From assembly GCA_900473745.1 (NCBI GenBank), contig UCMW01000017.1:137513-201512 (forward strand): a DNA stretch of 64,000 nt, read 5' to 3'. A program made the position numbers and the translations under genes. Positions 25,251 through 34,145 of the stretch are shown here, piece after piece. Under the pieces are notes generated by a model. The model was not told where the DNA came from. It ran no database searches and was given only the letters and a program-made list of their open reading frames with translations. The stretch is from Hyphomicrobiales bacterium (GTDB taxonomy: Bacteria; Pseudomonadota; Alphaproteobacteria; Rhizobiales; Rhizobiaceae). Each line of letters begins with the position of its first letter. Position 1 is the first letter of the stretch.

Positions 25251-26276
25251 GTGCGCAAGACCACGACCAAACCATCGGAACGCCGAAGCAAGCAGGGATC
25301 GCCCCCCAGGCCAACGCTCAAGACCATTGCCGAGGCCGCAGGGCTGGCTGTCACGACCGTATCGCGAGCGCTTGCAGGGGACCCTCTGATCAGCATGACG
25401 ACGCGCGAGCGCGTTCGTGAAATTGCGGGTGCTTTGGGCTATGTGCCGGACAGAGCCGCTCAACGCCTGAAGACCGGACGAACCAATGTCATCGGTGTTC
25501 TGCTCGATCCCCACGAGGAAATTCTCGGCTTCGGAACCTCGCTTCTCCACGGCGTGACCAAGGCGCTGAAAGGCACGCCCTACCACTTGATCGTCATGCC
25601 GAATTTCCTCGACACGTCGAACATCGAAGCCGTCGAGCACATCATCCGAAACAATCTCGCCGATGGCCTGATTTTCACGCGGACCGAGACGCTCGACCCC
25701 CGTGTCCGCCTCCTGACCGAAAGGGACTTTCCCTTCGTCAGCCATGGCAGGACCGAGTTTTCGACCGAGCACCCCTTCGTCGATTACGACAACTATGCTT
25801 TTGCCTATGAAGCGGCTCGCAGGCTGATTGCCAAGGGACGTCAGAAATTGACGATCATCCTGCCGCCGAGACGACTGACCTTCAGCCAACACATGCTGCA
25901 TGGTTTTATGACAGCGGTGCGCGAAGCCGGAGTGCCGTTCGAACTCGCAGACGGCATCAACCACGACTCGAAAGCCGGCGTCGTGCGTGACTACTTCCGG
26001 CAGCGCCTCAACCGTCCCGACCCGCCGAACGCCATGATTTGCCCGGGCGAAGTCTCGGCCATGGCCGCGATCACGGGCCTTGCCGATGGCGGCTGGTCGC
26101 TCGGATCCGAATACGACATCGTCGCCAAGCAGACCTCGCAACTTCTCGCGGATATTCAGCCCGGCGTGGACACGATCTACGAGGACCTCACCGATGCCGG
26201 TGAACACCTGGCCAAACTGCTGCTGCAGCGGATTTCCGGCGCGGATGTAGCCACCCTGCAGAAGATCCTGACATAG
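25251..26276 (+). CDS. LacI-family transcriptional regulator (divergent from importer operon)
   Basis: A 341-residue LacI protein with HTH TLKTIAEAAGLAVTTVSRAL (about residues 22-41), hinge PDRAAQRLKTGRT, and an effector domain with VIGVLLDPHEEILGF, FVDYDNYAFAYEAARRLI and PNAMICPGEVSAMAAI. The GTG at 25251 is the best start in view although its ribosome site is weak. It is divergent from the carbohydrate importer and is the natural reader of the paired AATTTAAAACG operators. It differs from the operon-internal LacI (14357-15373), so two inducers may be sensed. Confidence 0.9.
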   Translation: MRKTTTKPSERRSKQGSPPRPTLKTIAEAAGLAVTTVSRALAGDPLISMTTRERVREIAGALGYVPDRAAQRLKTGRTNVIGVLLDPHEEILGFGTSLLHGVTKALKGTPYHLIVMPNFLDTSNIEAVEHIIRNNLADGLIFTRTETLDPRVRLLTERDFPFVSHGRTEFSTEHPFVDYDNYAFAYEAARRLIAKGRQKLTIILPPRRLTFSQHMLHGFMTAVREAGVPFELADGINHDSKAGVVRDYFRQRLNRPDPPNAMICPGEVSAMAAITGLADGGWSLGSEYDIVAKQTSQLLADIQPGVDTIYEDLTDAGEHLAKLLLQRISGADVATLQKILT

Positions 26277-26334
26277 ACGGATAGCCGTTCCGGACGTCGA
26301 TCGCCAAGGGTTGAGTGCTGCCTCGATCATGGCC

Positions 26335-27861
26335 CTACTCGCCTCTGACCCAGTTCGGCCTTGTCTGGCCGATGCGCATCACGACGGATTTGATCTCCAG
26401 AAACTCGTCGAGCCCGTAGCGGCCGTTCTCGCGGCCCTGCCCGCTCTGCTTGAAGCCGCCGAATGCGACCTCCGGAAAACCATCCATCCAGGTGTTGGTC
26501 CAGACGGTTCCGGCTTCGACGCGGCGCGCGAAGGCAAGGCAGGTGTGGATATTCTCGCTCCAGACACCGGCCGACAGACCGTAGGACGCATCGTTGACGA
26601 GAGAGATCGCCTCTTCGAGCGTTCGGAACTTCAGGACGGCGAGCACCGGGCCAAACACCTCTTCGCGGGCGATCGGCATGTCAGACGTGACGTTGGTCAC
26701 CACGGTCGGCGCAAAGAAGTCCCCCGGCAGCCCGGGATGGCGCACGGCTTCACCGCCTAGCGCGAGCCTGGCGCCTGCGGCTACCGCATCGCGCACATAG
26801 GCTGCGATTTTTTCCTGGTGGGCCGACGAAATGATCGCACCCACCTGCGTGTCCGGATTGAGCGGATCCCCGAAAGCGACCTTGCGGGAGAGCGCCACGA
26901 CCTTTTCGACCAAGGCGTCCGCGATGTCTTCGTGCACGATGATACGACTGCCGGAATTGCAGCATTCGCCGGCGTTGAAATAGACGCCGAACGTGATGGC
27001 ATCGGCAGCGGCATCGAGATCGGCATCGGGGAACACGACTTGCGGGTTCTTGCCACCCAGTTCGAGCGCCACCTTCTTCAGCGTCTTTGAGGCGGCTGCA
27101 CTGATCGCCTTGCCCACGCCAGTCGAGCCGGTGAAGCTCACCATGTCAACATGCGAGTGTTCCGCCATCAGCGCGCCGACCGGCTGGCCGAACCCGAGCA
27201 CGATGTTGACCACGCCAGCGGGCAATCCGGCCTCTAGTAGCAGTTCTCCCAGCATGACCGTGGTCGAGGGTGTCATTTCCGACGGCTTGATCACGCAGGT
27301 GCAGCCGGCCGCGAGCGCAAAGGGTAGTTTCTGGCTGAGGATCCAGAAGGGAAAATTCCAGGGCGTGATGATCGAGACGACGCCGATCGGCTCCTTCAAC
27401 ACCACCGCCAGCATGTCTTCGCCAAGCGAATTGTGGCTGTCGCCATGCAGGGTACGCGCAAGCGCCGCCGCATAACGCCAGAGGTCGGCAGCACCGGAGA
27501 CTTCGCCGCGCGCCTGGGAGATCGGCTTGCCGCTTTCCAGCGTTTCAAGGAGCGCCATGCGCTCGACATTCGCCTCGATGAGATCGGCGACCTTCAGAAG
27601 CAGCGTCGATCGCTCTTTGCCTGTCGCGCGGCTCCACTTCCCATCGTCGAATGCCCGGCGGGCAGCCGCAATGGCGGCTTCCGTCTCCGCCGCCCCGCCG
27701 CGGGAAGACCGGCTGACGACGATGCCATGCGAGGGCGAAACCCTCTCGAAGGTCGCACCATCGGCGCTCGCCTGCCAAACCCCGTCGATCAGATGCCGGC
27801 CGGTAAAGGGCGCCTGTGGCAGCGGATGCGCAACGGCATCGGTCATGGTCATGTCGTTCAT
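26335..27861 (-). CDS. aldehyde dehydrogenase family protein
   Basis: A 508-residue NAD(P)-dependent aldehyde dehydrogenase. It shows PWNFPFWILSQKLPFALAAG, FTGSTGVGKAIS for the nucleotide site, VALELGGKNPQVVF with the general-base Glu, and NAGECCNSGSRI with the catalytic Cys. The ending FGGFKQSGQGRENG and the basic WVRGE are normal. The ATG at 27861 with GGGAG is preferred over the upstream frame. It is the last gene of the operon (1-bp gap after the enoyl-CoA hydratase) and probably oxidises an aldehyde intermediate to the acid that the CoA-transferase activates. Confidence 0.92.
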   Translation of the reverse strand: MNDMTMTDAVAHPLPQAPFTGRHLIDGVWQASADGATFERVSPSHGIVVSRSSRGGAAETEAAIAAARRAFDDGKWSRATGKERSTLLLKVADLIEANVERMALLETLESGKPISQARGEVSGAADLWRYAAALARTLHGDSHNSLGEDMLAVVLKEPIGVVSIITPWNFPFWILSQKLPFALAAGCTCVIKPSEMTPSTTVMLGELLLEAGLPAGVVNIVLGFGQPVGALMAEHSHVDMVSFTGSTGVGKAISAAASKTLKKVALELGGKNPQVVFPDADLDAAADAITFGVYFNAGECCNSGSRIIVHEDIADALVEKVVALSRKVAFGDPLNPDTQVGAIISSAHQEKIAAYVRDAVAAGARLALGGEAVRHPGLPGDFFAPTVVTNVTSDMPIAREEVFGPVLAVLKFRTLEEAISLVNDASYGLSAGVWSENIHTCLAFARRVEAGTVWTNTWMDGFPEVAFGGFKQSGQGRENGRYGLDEFLEIKSVVMRIGQTRPNWVRGE

Positions 27862-27862
27862 G

Positions 27863-28630
27863 TCATTCTCCCGAAAATGCGGGTTTGCGTTTCGCCCTGA
27901 AGGCGGAAACCCCTTCGTTGCGATCGGCGGAGGCGGCGATCGCCCCACTGCCGAGCGCTTCGATCATCGCGTCGCGATCCTCGCCCCTGCCCGCATGGAT
28001 CATGAACTTGGCCACTTCGACGGCGCGTGGCGAAAGGCCGAGAACCGTCTGGGCCATGTCGCGGGCGGTCTCGACAGGGCTTTGGGACACCTCCGCCACG
28101 AAGCCGATGGCATGCGCACGCTCAGCCGAAATCCGCCGACCGAACAGCGCCATCTCCTTGAGGATCGGTTCTGGAAGCAGCCTTGCCAGCCGCTGAGTCC
28201 CGGACCAGCCGGGAACGATACCGACATGGGCTTCCGGAAGCGCGATTGTCGCGCCGGGCGCCATGACGCGGATGTCGCAGGCCGCGGCCAGTTCCAGCCC
28301 GCCTCCGAAAGCATGGCTTGCCATGGCAGCGATGACGGGCTTCGACAGGCGGGCGAGCCGGTCGAAGATGCGATGCCCGTCGCGCACCCAGTGGCGAGCG
28401 AACTGCGCCGGCGTCAGGTCGCCCCAGGCATTGATGTCGGCTCCGGCGCAGAAGGCGCGCTCGCCCTCCGCGGTGACGATGACACATCCGACCTCGGCCG
28501 AACGCTCGAGACGATCCAGATGGTCTGCGAGCTGCGCCAGCATGTCGACCGTGAAGGCGTTCAGCTTGGCAGGGTTGTCGAGCCGGATCTCCGCGATCCC
28601 GTTGGTGATTTCGAGATGAACGGCACTCAT
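27863..28630 (-). CDS. enoyl-CoA hydratase/isomerase (crotonase family)
   Basis: A 255-residue crotonase-fold protein. The oxyanion-hole segments are AFCAGADINAWGDL and HAFGGGLELAAACDI; the second acid region is LPEAHVGIVPGWSGTQRL. The Glu pair typical of hydratases is at least partly present (EAHVG), but one position reads GWSGTQRL, so hydratase versus isomerase or hydrolase cannot be decided. The start at 28630 overlaps the CoA-transferase stop as ATGA; a GTG at 28639 is possible. It probably acts on the CoA ester produced by the neighbour. Confidence 0.88.
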   Translation of the reverse strand: MSAVHLEITNGIAEIRLDNPAKLNAFTVDMLAQLADHLDRLERSAEVGCVIVTAEGERAFCAGADINAWGDLTPAQFARHWVRDGHRIFDRLARLSKPVIAAMASHAFGGGLELAAACDIRVMAPGATIALPEAHVGIVPGWSGTQRLARLLPEPILKEMALFGRRISAERAHAIGFVAEVSQSPVETARDMAQTVLGLSPRAVEVAKFMIHAGRGEDRDAMIEALGSGAIAASADRNEGVSAFRAKRKPAFSGE

Positions 28631-30198
28631 GGCGTCCACCCCATGGCGTTCATTCCAAGAAGCTTTTTCGAGATGACCGAGGCATTAAGAGCGACTTTCA
28701 CGCGTCCTTGCGAGGCCGCTACGATGTCCCGCTCGGGCTCTATGCCCGGCATGATCTCGGTGGCCACCAGACCGCTCTCGGACAGCCGCATCACGCAACG
28801 TTCCGTTACGTAAAGGATCTCCTGCCCCTGCTCACGCGCGCGGCGGCCCGAGAAGGTCACGTGCTCGACGCGTTCGACCATCTTGGTGAACTTGCCAGGA
28901 CTGCGCACATGAATGCCGTCCTCCGTCAGCTCCACCGCGGCGCCCGCCTCGAACCAGCCGGAGAAGACGATCTTCTTCGCATGCGCGGTGATGTCGACGA
29001 AGCCGCCGCAGCCGGCCGTCAGATAGGGCTTCTTGCCGAGCTTGGAGACGTTGACGTTGCCTTCCACGTCCACCTCGAGGAAGGACAGGAAGGAGACGTC
29101 GAAGCCACCCCCCTGAAAATAGATGAATTGCTGCGGCGAGGGCACGAAGGCATCCGCATTCGAGGCGCATCCGAAGGCAAAGTCCGTCAGCGGCATGCCG
29201 CCCACGGCGCCCTGTTCGATCGCCCAGGTGACTGCTTCGGGATGCCCCTCCTCAAGCAGGATACGCGGCACCTGCGCGCTGATTCCGAAGCCAAGATTGG
29301 CCGTCATGCCGGCCTTGAGCTCCATAGCGGCGCGACGGGCGATCACCTTCTCGACACCGTGCTCCGCCAGCTTGAAGCTCGACCAAGGGCGCATGATCTG
29401 ACCAGAGATTGCTGGGTCATAAGGCGTCTCGCAAGTCTGCTTCTGCTCGGGATCGAGAACGACGAGATCGACGAGATGCCCCGGCACACGCACATCGTGC
29501 GGACGCAAACTGCCGGCCGCCGTCATGCGGCTCACCTGGGCGATGACGAGACCGCCATTGTTGCGCGTCGCAATCGCCTGCTCCAGGCCGCCGAGATAGG
29601 CGCCTTCATGTTCATAGGTGAGGTTTCCGCGTTCGTCGGCCGTCGTGGCCCTCAGAATGCAGACATCCGGATAGATATTGGGGAAGTGCAGCCAGGTTTC
29701 CCCGGCGAATTCGACGCGGCTGACGATGGGGTTAGCGGATGCACGCTCGTTCATGGCACAGCCCTCGCGGACCGGATCGACGAAAGTGTCCAAGCCGATG
29801 CGGGTCAGCACGCCGGGACGCCGCGCCGCGGCCTCGCGATGCATGTCGAACATGATACCGGAAGGGACGTTATAGGCCTCCACCCTGTCCTCGACGACCA
29901 TTTTCCAGATCTCGGGCATCGGAAGGTTCGACGGGCCAGACGGATAGGACCCGGCAAGGACCCGGCTGATGAGGCCATCTTTCGCGATATGATCGATACC
30001 CTTCACGCCATACATGTCGCCGGCGGCGATCGGATGCAGCATGGTAAGATTGCGTGGATGGCTCTCGGCTTCGAAGCGTTGGCCGAGGGCCGCCAGCACG
30101 AGATCCGGGCAGCCGAGGGCAGAAGACGACGACACCGTGACCACGGCACCATCAGGAATGCGAGAGACTGCCTCCGAAGGCGCGACGAGCTTGCTCAT
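28627..30198 (-). CDS. acyl-CoA:acetate/carboxylate CoA-transferase (family I, YdiF-like)
   Basis: A 523-residue fused alpha-beta CoA-transferase. The N-terminal half has IPDGAVVTVSSSSALGCPDL and GLISRVLAGSYPSGPS. The second half has LGFGISAQVPRILLEEG and AIEQGAVGGMPL, with the Glu that forms the glutamyl-CoA intermediate, followed by DFAFGCASNADAFVPSPQQF. The length fits propionate/acetate CoA-transferases. It overlaps both neighbours by 4 bp. Its role in the operon is to activate a carboxylic acid using acetyl-CoA or another donor. Confidence 0.9.
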   Translation of the reverse strand: MSKLVAPSEAVSRIPDGAVVTVSSSSALGCPDLVLAALGQRFEAESHPRNLTMLHPIAAGDMYGVKGIDHIAKDGLISRVLAGSYPSGPSNLPMPEIWKMVVEDRVEAYNVPSGIMFDMHREAAARRPGVLTRIGLDTFVDPVREGCAMNERASANPIVSRVEFAGETWLHFPNIYPDVCILRATTADERGNLTYEHEGAYLGGLEQAIATRNNGGLVIAQVSRMTAAGSLRPHDVRVPGHLVDLVVLDPEQKQTCETPYDPAISGQIMRPWSSFKLAEHGVEKVIARRAAMELKAGMTANLGFGISAQVPRILLEEGHPEAVTWAIEQGAVGGMPLTDFAFGCASNADAFVPSPQQFIYFQGGGFDVSFLSFLEVDVEGNVNVSKLGKKPYLTAGCGGFVDITAHAKKIVFSGWFEAGAAVELTEDGIHVRSPGKFTKMVERVEHVTFSGRRAREQGQEILYVTERCVMRLSESGLVATEIMPGIEPERDIVAASQGRVKVALNASVISKKLLGMNAMGWTP

Positions 30199-31196
30199 CG
30201 GACATCTCCATAATTGACCGCGACCCGCACGCCTCGTGCGGCGGCATCTCTGACTGCAAGCGCGACGGCGAGCGACTTCACGCCATCGACGCCTGTCGCT
30301 GCCGGGTCACCGTCGCCGGCCACAGCAGCATGAAAGCGGCGCACGCCTTCCTGGTACAGATCGTGCGTATCGAACGCGATCGTCTCGCGTCCGGAAGCAG
30401 TCACCAGTTCGATCGAGCCGATCGGGTTCTGCGTCATGATATCCCTGGCGAAGATCGAGCCCTCGGTCCCATGCACTTCGAGGCCCGAGCCGGCAAAGGG
30501 GTGCGTGAAACTCTCATGGCTCATTACCATGGCGCCTGACGGCATCGACCAGACGGACATCGCCGAATCCTCGACGCCCTCCCCGAGACCTGAACTCGCC
30601 ATCTGCGCCACGACGGTGACCGGATCTTCACCCAGTAGGAACCGCGCGACGTCGGCGCCATGAACCGTAATGTCCGGGATCACACCACCACCGGCACCAG
30701 GCGAATTGATCCGCCACCCCTGCAGATGCGGCGGCAGGTAGACGGCGTGATGAAGGCGCAGCGACAGCACACGCCCTATCCGGCCGGACGTGATCAGGCC
30801 ACGAACCGCGCGGTGGCTTCCGGAGCAGCGCAAATGATGATTGGTGGCAAAGACGAGCCCGGATTTCTCGGCGGCCCGAACCATGGCCACGGCATCATCA
30901 AGCGTGAGCGCCAACGGCTTCTCGCAAAGCACATGCTTACCCGCCTGCACGGCTGCGAGGGCTTGCGGCAGGTGCTTTTCATTCGTGGTCGAAATGTAGA
31001 CGGCCTCGACCTGAGGGTCGGCCAGCGCCTCACCCAGATCGCTTCCGGATTGTTGTATCTGATGATCAGCCGCGAACTGCCCCGCCCTCTCCGGCGTGGC
31101 GCTCAACACGCGCACGATCTCGCCCCGCTCCGCGCGGATCGCCCCAATCATATACTGATGGGCAATCGTACTGGCTCCGATCAGGGCCCAACGCAT
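30195..31196 (-). CDS. Gfo/Idh/MocA-family oxidoreductase
   Basis: A 333-residue NAD(P)-dependent dehydrogenase. Rossmann start MRWALIGASTIAHQYMIGAI, then VYISTTNEKHLPQALAAVQAGKHVLCEKPLAL with the conserved EKP lysine, and the C-terminal domain with GGGVIPDITVHGADVARFLLG. The ATG at 31196 has GGAGGAG; upstream in-frame residues run over the operator and are rejected. It is the first gene of the operon and presumably oxidises a sugar or cyclitol hydroxyl as the entry step. Confidence 0.9.
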   Translation of the reverse strand: MRWALIGASTIAHQYMIGAIRAERGEIVRVLSATPERAGQFAADHQIQQSGSDLGEALADPQVEAVYISTTNEKHLPQALAAVQAGKHVLCEKPLALTLDDAVAMVRAAEKSGLVFATNHHLRCSGSHRAVRGLITSGRIGRVLSLRLHHAVYLPPHLQGWRINSPGAGGGVIPDITVHGADVARFLLGEDPVTVVAQMASSGLGEGVEDSAMSVWSMPSGAMVMSHESFTHPFAGSGLEVHGTEGSIFARDIMTQNPIGSIELVTASGRETIAFDTHDLYQEGVRRFHAAVAGDGDPAATGVDGVKSLAVALAVRDAAARGVRVAVNYGDVR

Positions 31197-31226
31197 CACC
31201 ACTCCTCCCAAGCTTTTCGTCCACGT

Positions 31227-31259
31227 TTGGATCGTTCCAATTCTTATGGAACGATCCAA
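31227..31259. promoter_or_regulatory. large perfect inverted repeat upstream of the Gfo/Idh operon
   Basis: Arms TTGGATCGTTCCA (31227-31239) and TGGAACGATCCAA (31247-31259) are perfect inverted repeats with 7 bp between. Each arm is itself a near-palindrome (GGATCGTTCC), so two adjacent dimer sites are possible. It lies 31 bp upstream of the Gfo/Idh start and so in the likely core promoter. No regulator gene adjoins this operon. Confidence 0.75.
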
Positions 31260-31423
31260 TTTAGGAGTCAATTCTATTTTTGACGCTTGGCTTGAAAATT
31301 GAGAAGACATCTGGCCGGAGTGCAAAAGCACCATCTCCGGATGCACTGCGCAATTCCCCCAACGTGAAGTATGTCGCGTGCGCCGCGCCCCCTCAGAGAA
31401 CCGCCTCAATCCCGGTTCTCCGC

Positions 31424-31564
31424 TTGACAAACCATCAGTGGGCATATTTTAATCATGCACATGTTCTAAGCAGAACGGCCACATCTTCACATCGACGACA
31501 TCCGTCAACGGGCAACATTGCCCCACAACGCCCCGATCGCCGGGACCCGCGTTGTGGGTTTTTT
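31424..31564 (+). promoter_or_regulatory. promoter and attenuator leader of the AmiC/AmiR-like operon
   Basis: TTGACA at 31424-31429 and TTTTAA at 31447-31452 form a -35/-10 pair with 17-bp spacing. The leader then holds a hairpin GTTCTAAGCAGAAC (31463-31476), a hairpin GACG/CGTC (31494-31506), a hairpin GGGC-AACATT-GCCC (31510-31523), and a strong terminator CCCACAACGC/GCGTTGTGGG (31522-31531 and 31549-31558) followed by six T. The third hairpin shares bases 31522-31523 with the terminator stem, so they exclude each other, as in ANTAR antitermination. The rest of 31197-31579 holds only the operator at 31227-31259 and no gene. Confidence 0.8.
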
Positions 31565-31579
31565 GCGTTTGGAATTCAC

Positions 31580-32716
31580 ATGCTGGACCCAGTCAAAATC
31601 GGCATCCTTTATTCGACGACCGGCCCTTACGGGGCCATGGGCCGAGATGCCTTCGACGGCGTGGAATTCGCCTTCCACGAATACCGGAATGCCGGCGGCA
31701 CGCGCGTCCAGCCCGTCTTCTTCGATCCCCATGCCGATCTCGCAGCCTATCTGGAAGGTGCGCGCAGCCTGATCCGCGACAGTGGCTGCCGCCACATTAT
31801 AGGCACGATCACCTCTGCCGCACGCAAGGAAGTGCTGCCGCTCGTTGAGAAACACGACGGTCTCTTGTGGTATATGTGCCCCTATGAAGGCTTCGAGGCC
31901 AACGAGAACGTCATCTATATCGGCGGCTGCCCAAATCAGCACCTGATCCCCCTCTTCGAACATCTTGTCCCGCGTTTCGGTGCCCGGCCCTATCTCGTCG
32001 GCGCTAACTATGTCTGGGGCTGGGAAATGAACCGGCTTGCGCGTGAACTCGTCGCCAATGCTGGGGGCACAGTGCTCGGCGAACGCTATCTGCCGCTTGA
32101 GGAAACTGCGGTGGAACGCATCATCGCCGACATCGCGGAAAAGCGTCCAAGCTTCATCCTCAACAATCTCATCGGCCCGTCCAGCTACGCGTTCCTCGAA
32201 GCCATGCACGAACTCGGCAAACGCGATCCGGCATTCCTACCGGAAAATTGCCCCGTTGCCAGTTGCGACCTGCAGGAAAGCGAGTTGGATGAGATCGCGG
32301 CGAATGCGGCGATCGGCCAGCTATGCGCCGCCTCCTACTTCGACACGCTCGACAGCGCGGAGAACCGCGATTTCAAGGCGCGCCTTCGCGCCTTCAAACC
32401 CGAAGCGCGCCGCGTTTCCAGCATTTTCGCCAGTGCCTATACGGCGGTCACCATGTGCATCGCGGCCATCGAGGCTTCCGCCGACAGCGATCCGGCGACC
32501 GTGCGTCGGCAGGTTCACGGCCGAACCTGGCCCGGCCTTTTCGGCGACATGGCCGTCGATCCCGTGACCAATCACGCCGCCCTGCCCTTCCTGCTCGGCC
32601 GCATCAACGCTGAGCGCGGCTTCGACGTCATCGCGGCCCGGCCACCGCTGGCGGCCGACCCCTATCTCACGGGTGGCAGCGCACGGCGCGAACCACGTCT
32701 GAAGGTCGTGTCATGA
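31580..32716 (+). CDS. AmiC/FmdD-like ligand-sensing protein (ABC substrate-binding fold)
   Basis: A 378-residue periplasmic-binding-fold protein without a signal peptide, like AmiC of Pseudomonas, which senses amides in the cytoplasm and holds AmiR. Motifs are KIGILYSTTGPYGAMGRDA at the N-terminus, IIGTITSAARKEVLPLVEKH, YEGFEANENVIYIGGCPNQ, LVGANYVWGWEMNRLARELV and YFDTLDSAENRDFKAR. The ATG at 31580 lies 15 bp after the terminator T-run; the frame upstream runs through the leader and is rejected. The stop overlaps the ANTAR gene as ATGA, the same order as amiC-amiR. Confidence 0.9.
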   Translation: MLDPVKIGILYSTTGPYGAMGRDAFDGVEFAFHEYRNAGGTRVQPVFFDPHADLAAYLEGARSLIRDSGCRHIIGTITSAARKEVLPLVEKHDGLLWYMCPYEGFEANENVIYIGGCPNQHLIPLFEHLVPRFGARPYLVGANYVWGWEMNRLARELVANAGGTVLGERYLPLEETAVERIIADIAEKRPSFILNNLIGPSSYAFLEAMHELGKRDPAFLPENCPVASCDLQESELDEIAANAAIGQLCAASYFDTLDSAENRDFKARLRAFKPEARRVSSIFASAYTAVTMCIAAIEASADSDPATVRRQVHGRTWPGLFGDMAVDPVTNHAALPFLLGRINAERGFDVIAARPPLAADPYLTGGSARREPRLKVVS

Positions 32717-33297
32717 CCGCGAGGACACCCAACTTCACCGGCTGGCGCGTCGTTATCCTCGCGGAGGACGATACCAATACCGAGAAGCTGCGCCGTCATC
32801 TGACACTGCTCGGCATATCCGCCTCCCTTCAATGGCTGCCCTTGTCGGGCGATGATTTGCCGGACCTCGTCATCGTCGACGCGGATCGAGGCTGGGACGA
32901 ACTCCTGCCCTGGGCACGGCGCAAACCCGCCCGCCCCGTCGCCGCCCTCCTCGGCTCGGAAGCGCCCGGCCGCATTGCCTGGGCCATCGATTGTGGCGCC
33001 GCCTCTTTCATTCCCAAACCAGTTGCGGTCTCGACTATCTATCCTGCCCTCGTTCTTGCCGTCACCGCTTACGAACAGCGTCTGGAGGAGGAAGCCCGCA
33101 TTGCGAGGCTCGAAGAGCGACTGAAGCTGCGCCCAATCGTCTTTGCAGCGGTCAACAAACTGAAGACCGAACGGCAGATCGACGACGAACAGGCCTATGT
33201 CTTGCTCCGCACCTGCGCCATGCGGCGGCGCATTCCCATCGAACAACTGGCAGCGCTCCTCGTCGGCGGGCTCGAAACACTGAGCGAGGCCGGCTGA
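32713..33297 (+). CDS. AmiR/NasT-type ANTAR antiterminator
   Basis: A 194-residue protein with a pseudo-receiver domain (residues about 12-105, WRVVILAEDD but with a poor phospho-acceptor context LVIVDADRG), a coiled-coil linker RLEEEARIARLEERLKL, and a C-terminal three-helix ANTAR RNA-binding domain (about 125-185, DDEQAYVLLRTCAMRRRIPIEQLA). In the AmiC/AmiR system the ANTAR protein is released on ligand binding and stops leader termination. The terminator at 31522-31564 is the obvious target. It is overlapped by amiC-like and permease genes on both sides. Confidence 0.9.
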   Translation: MTARTPNFTGWRVVILAEDDTNTEKLRRHLTLLGISASLQWLPLSGDDLPDLVIVDADRGWDELLPWARRKPARPVAALLGSEAPGRIAWAIDCGAASFIPKPVAVSTIYPALVLAVTAYEQRLEEEARIARLEERLKLRPIVFAAVNKLKTERQIDDEQAYVLLRTCAMRRRIPIEQLAALLVGGLETLSEAG

Positions 33298-34145
33298 TGC
33301 GGATCTTCAAGGAAATCGGGCGCCAGCCTGCAGCACTCTTCGGCCTGATCGTGATCGGCCTCGTTTTGATTGCCGCCCTCGGCGCACCGCTGTTTGCGCC
33401 CTTCGATCCCGACGAGCAGATGTTCGACGGCCTCACCCTGGAGGGCGCGCCGATGCCGCCCGGCGGTCCGTTCCTGCTCGGCACGGACACGCTCGGTCGC
33501 GATCTCCTCTCCCGCATGCTGTTCGGTGCACGCACCTCCCTGATCATCGGCCTGGTTGCCAACGGCGTGGCAGTCACCATCGGTCTGTTTGTCGGGATCA
33601 CGGCCGGCTACATGCGTGGCTGGGCCGGCAATCTGATGATGCGCTTCACCGATCTGATGATGGCTTTCCCGGCACTGCTGCTCGCCATCGTGCTTGCTGC
33701 GCTTCTGAAACCCAGCCTCTGGATCGTCGCCATGGTGATTGCACTGGTCAACTGGGTGCAGGTGGCGCGCATCGTCTACACCGAAACTCGGGGGCTCGTG
33801 GAGCGTGACTTCATTCTCGCCGAACGGTCGCTGGGCGCCGGCCATTCCCGCATCCTTTTCCTGCACATCCTGCCGCACCTGGTGCCGACCGCGATCGTCT
33901 GGGGCACACTCGGGATTGCAACGACCGTGCTCCTCGAAGCCACGCTCTCCTTCCTCGGCATCGGGGTCCAACCGCCCAACCCGTCCTGGGGCAATATCAT
34001 CTTCGAAAGCCAGAGCTATTTCCAGGCAGCCCCTTGGCTGGTCTTCTTCCCCGGTATCGTGATCCTTCTGACCGCGCTTGCCTTTAACCTGGTGGGTGAC
34101 GCCCTGCGCGACATCCTCGACCCGACCCAGCGGGGGCGCGGCTGA
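33297..34145 (+). CDS. dipeptide/nickel-type ABC transporter permease (DppC-like)
   Basis: A 282-residue inner-membrane protein with an N-terminal hydrophobic segment LFGLIVIGLVLIAALGAPLFAP-like (residues about 13-34), then PFLLGTDTLGRDLLSRMLFGAR, the family signature of DppC/OppC proteins. The EAA loop is around RDFILAERSLGAGHSRILFLHILP. The start overlaps the ANTAR stop as TGATG, and its stop overlaps the next permease in the same way. It comes before the DppB-like gene, the reverse of the common order. Confidence 0.92.
   Translation: MRIFKEIGRQPAALFGLIVIGLVLIAALGAPLFAPFDPDEQMFDGLTLEGAPMPPGGPFLLGTDTLGRDLLSRMLFGARTSLIIGLVANGVAVTIGLFVGITAGYMRGWAGNLMMRFTDLMMAFPALLLAIVLAALLKPSLWIVAMVIALVNWVQVARIVYTETRGLVERDFILAERSLGAGHSRILFLHILPHLVPTAIVWGTLGIATTVLLEATLSFLGIGVQPPNPSWGNIIFESQSYFQAAPWLVFFPGIVILLTALAFNLVGDALRDILDPTQRGRG

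Noticed and set aside
28708-30213. 501-codon open frame antisense to the CoA-transferase gene
   Set aside because: Mirror of a well-supported gene; rich in His, Arg and Asp in the way antisense frames are; no recognisable domain.
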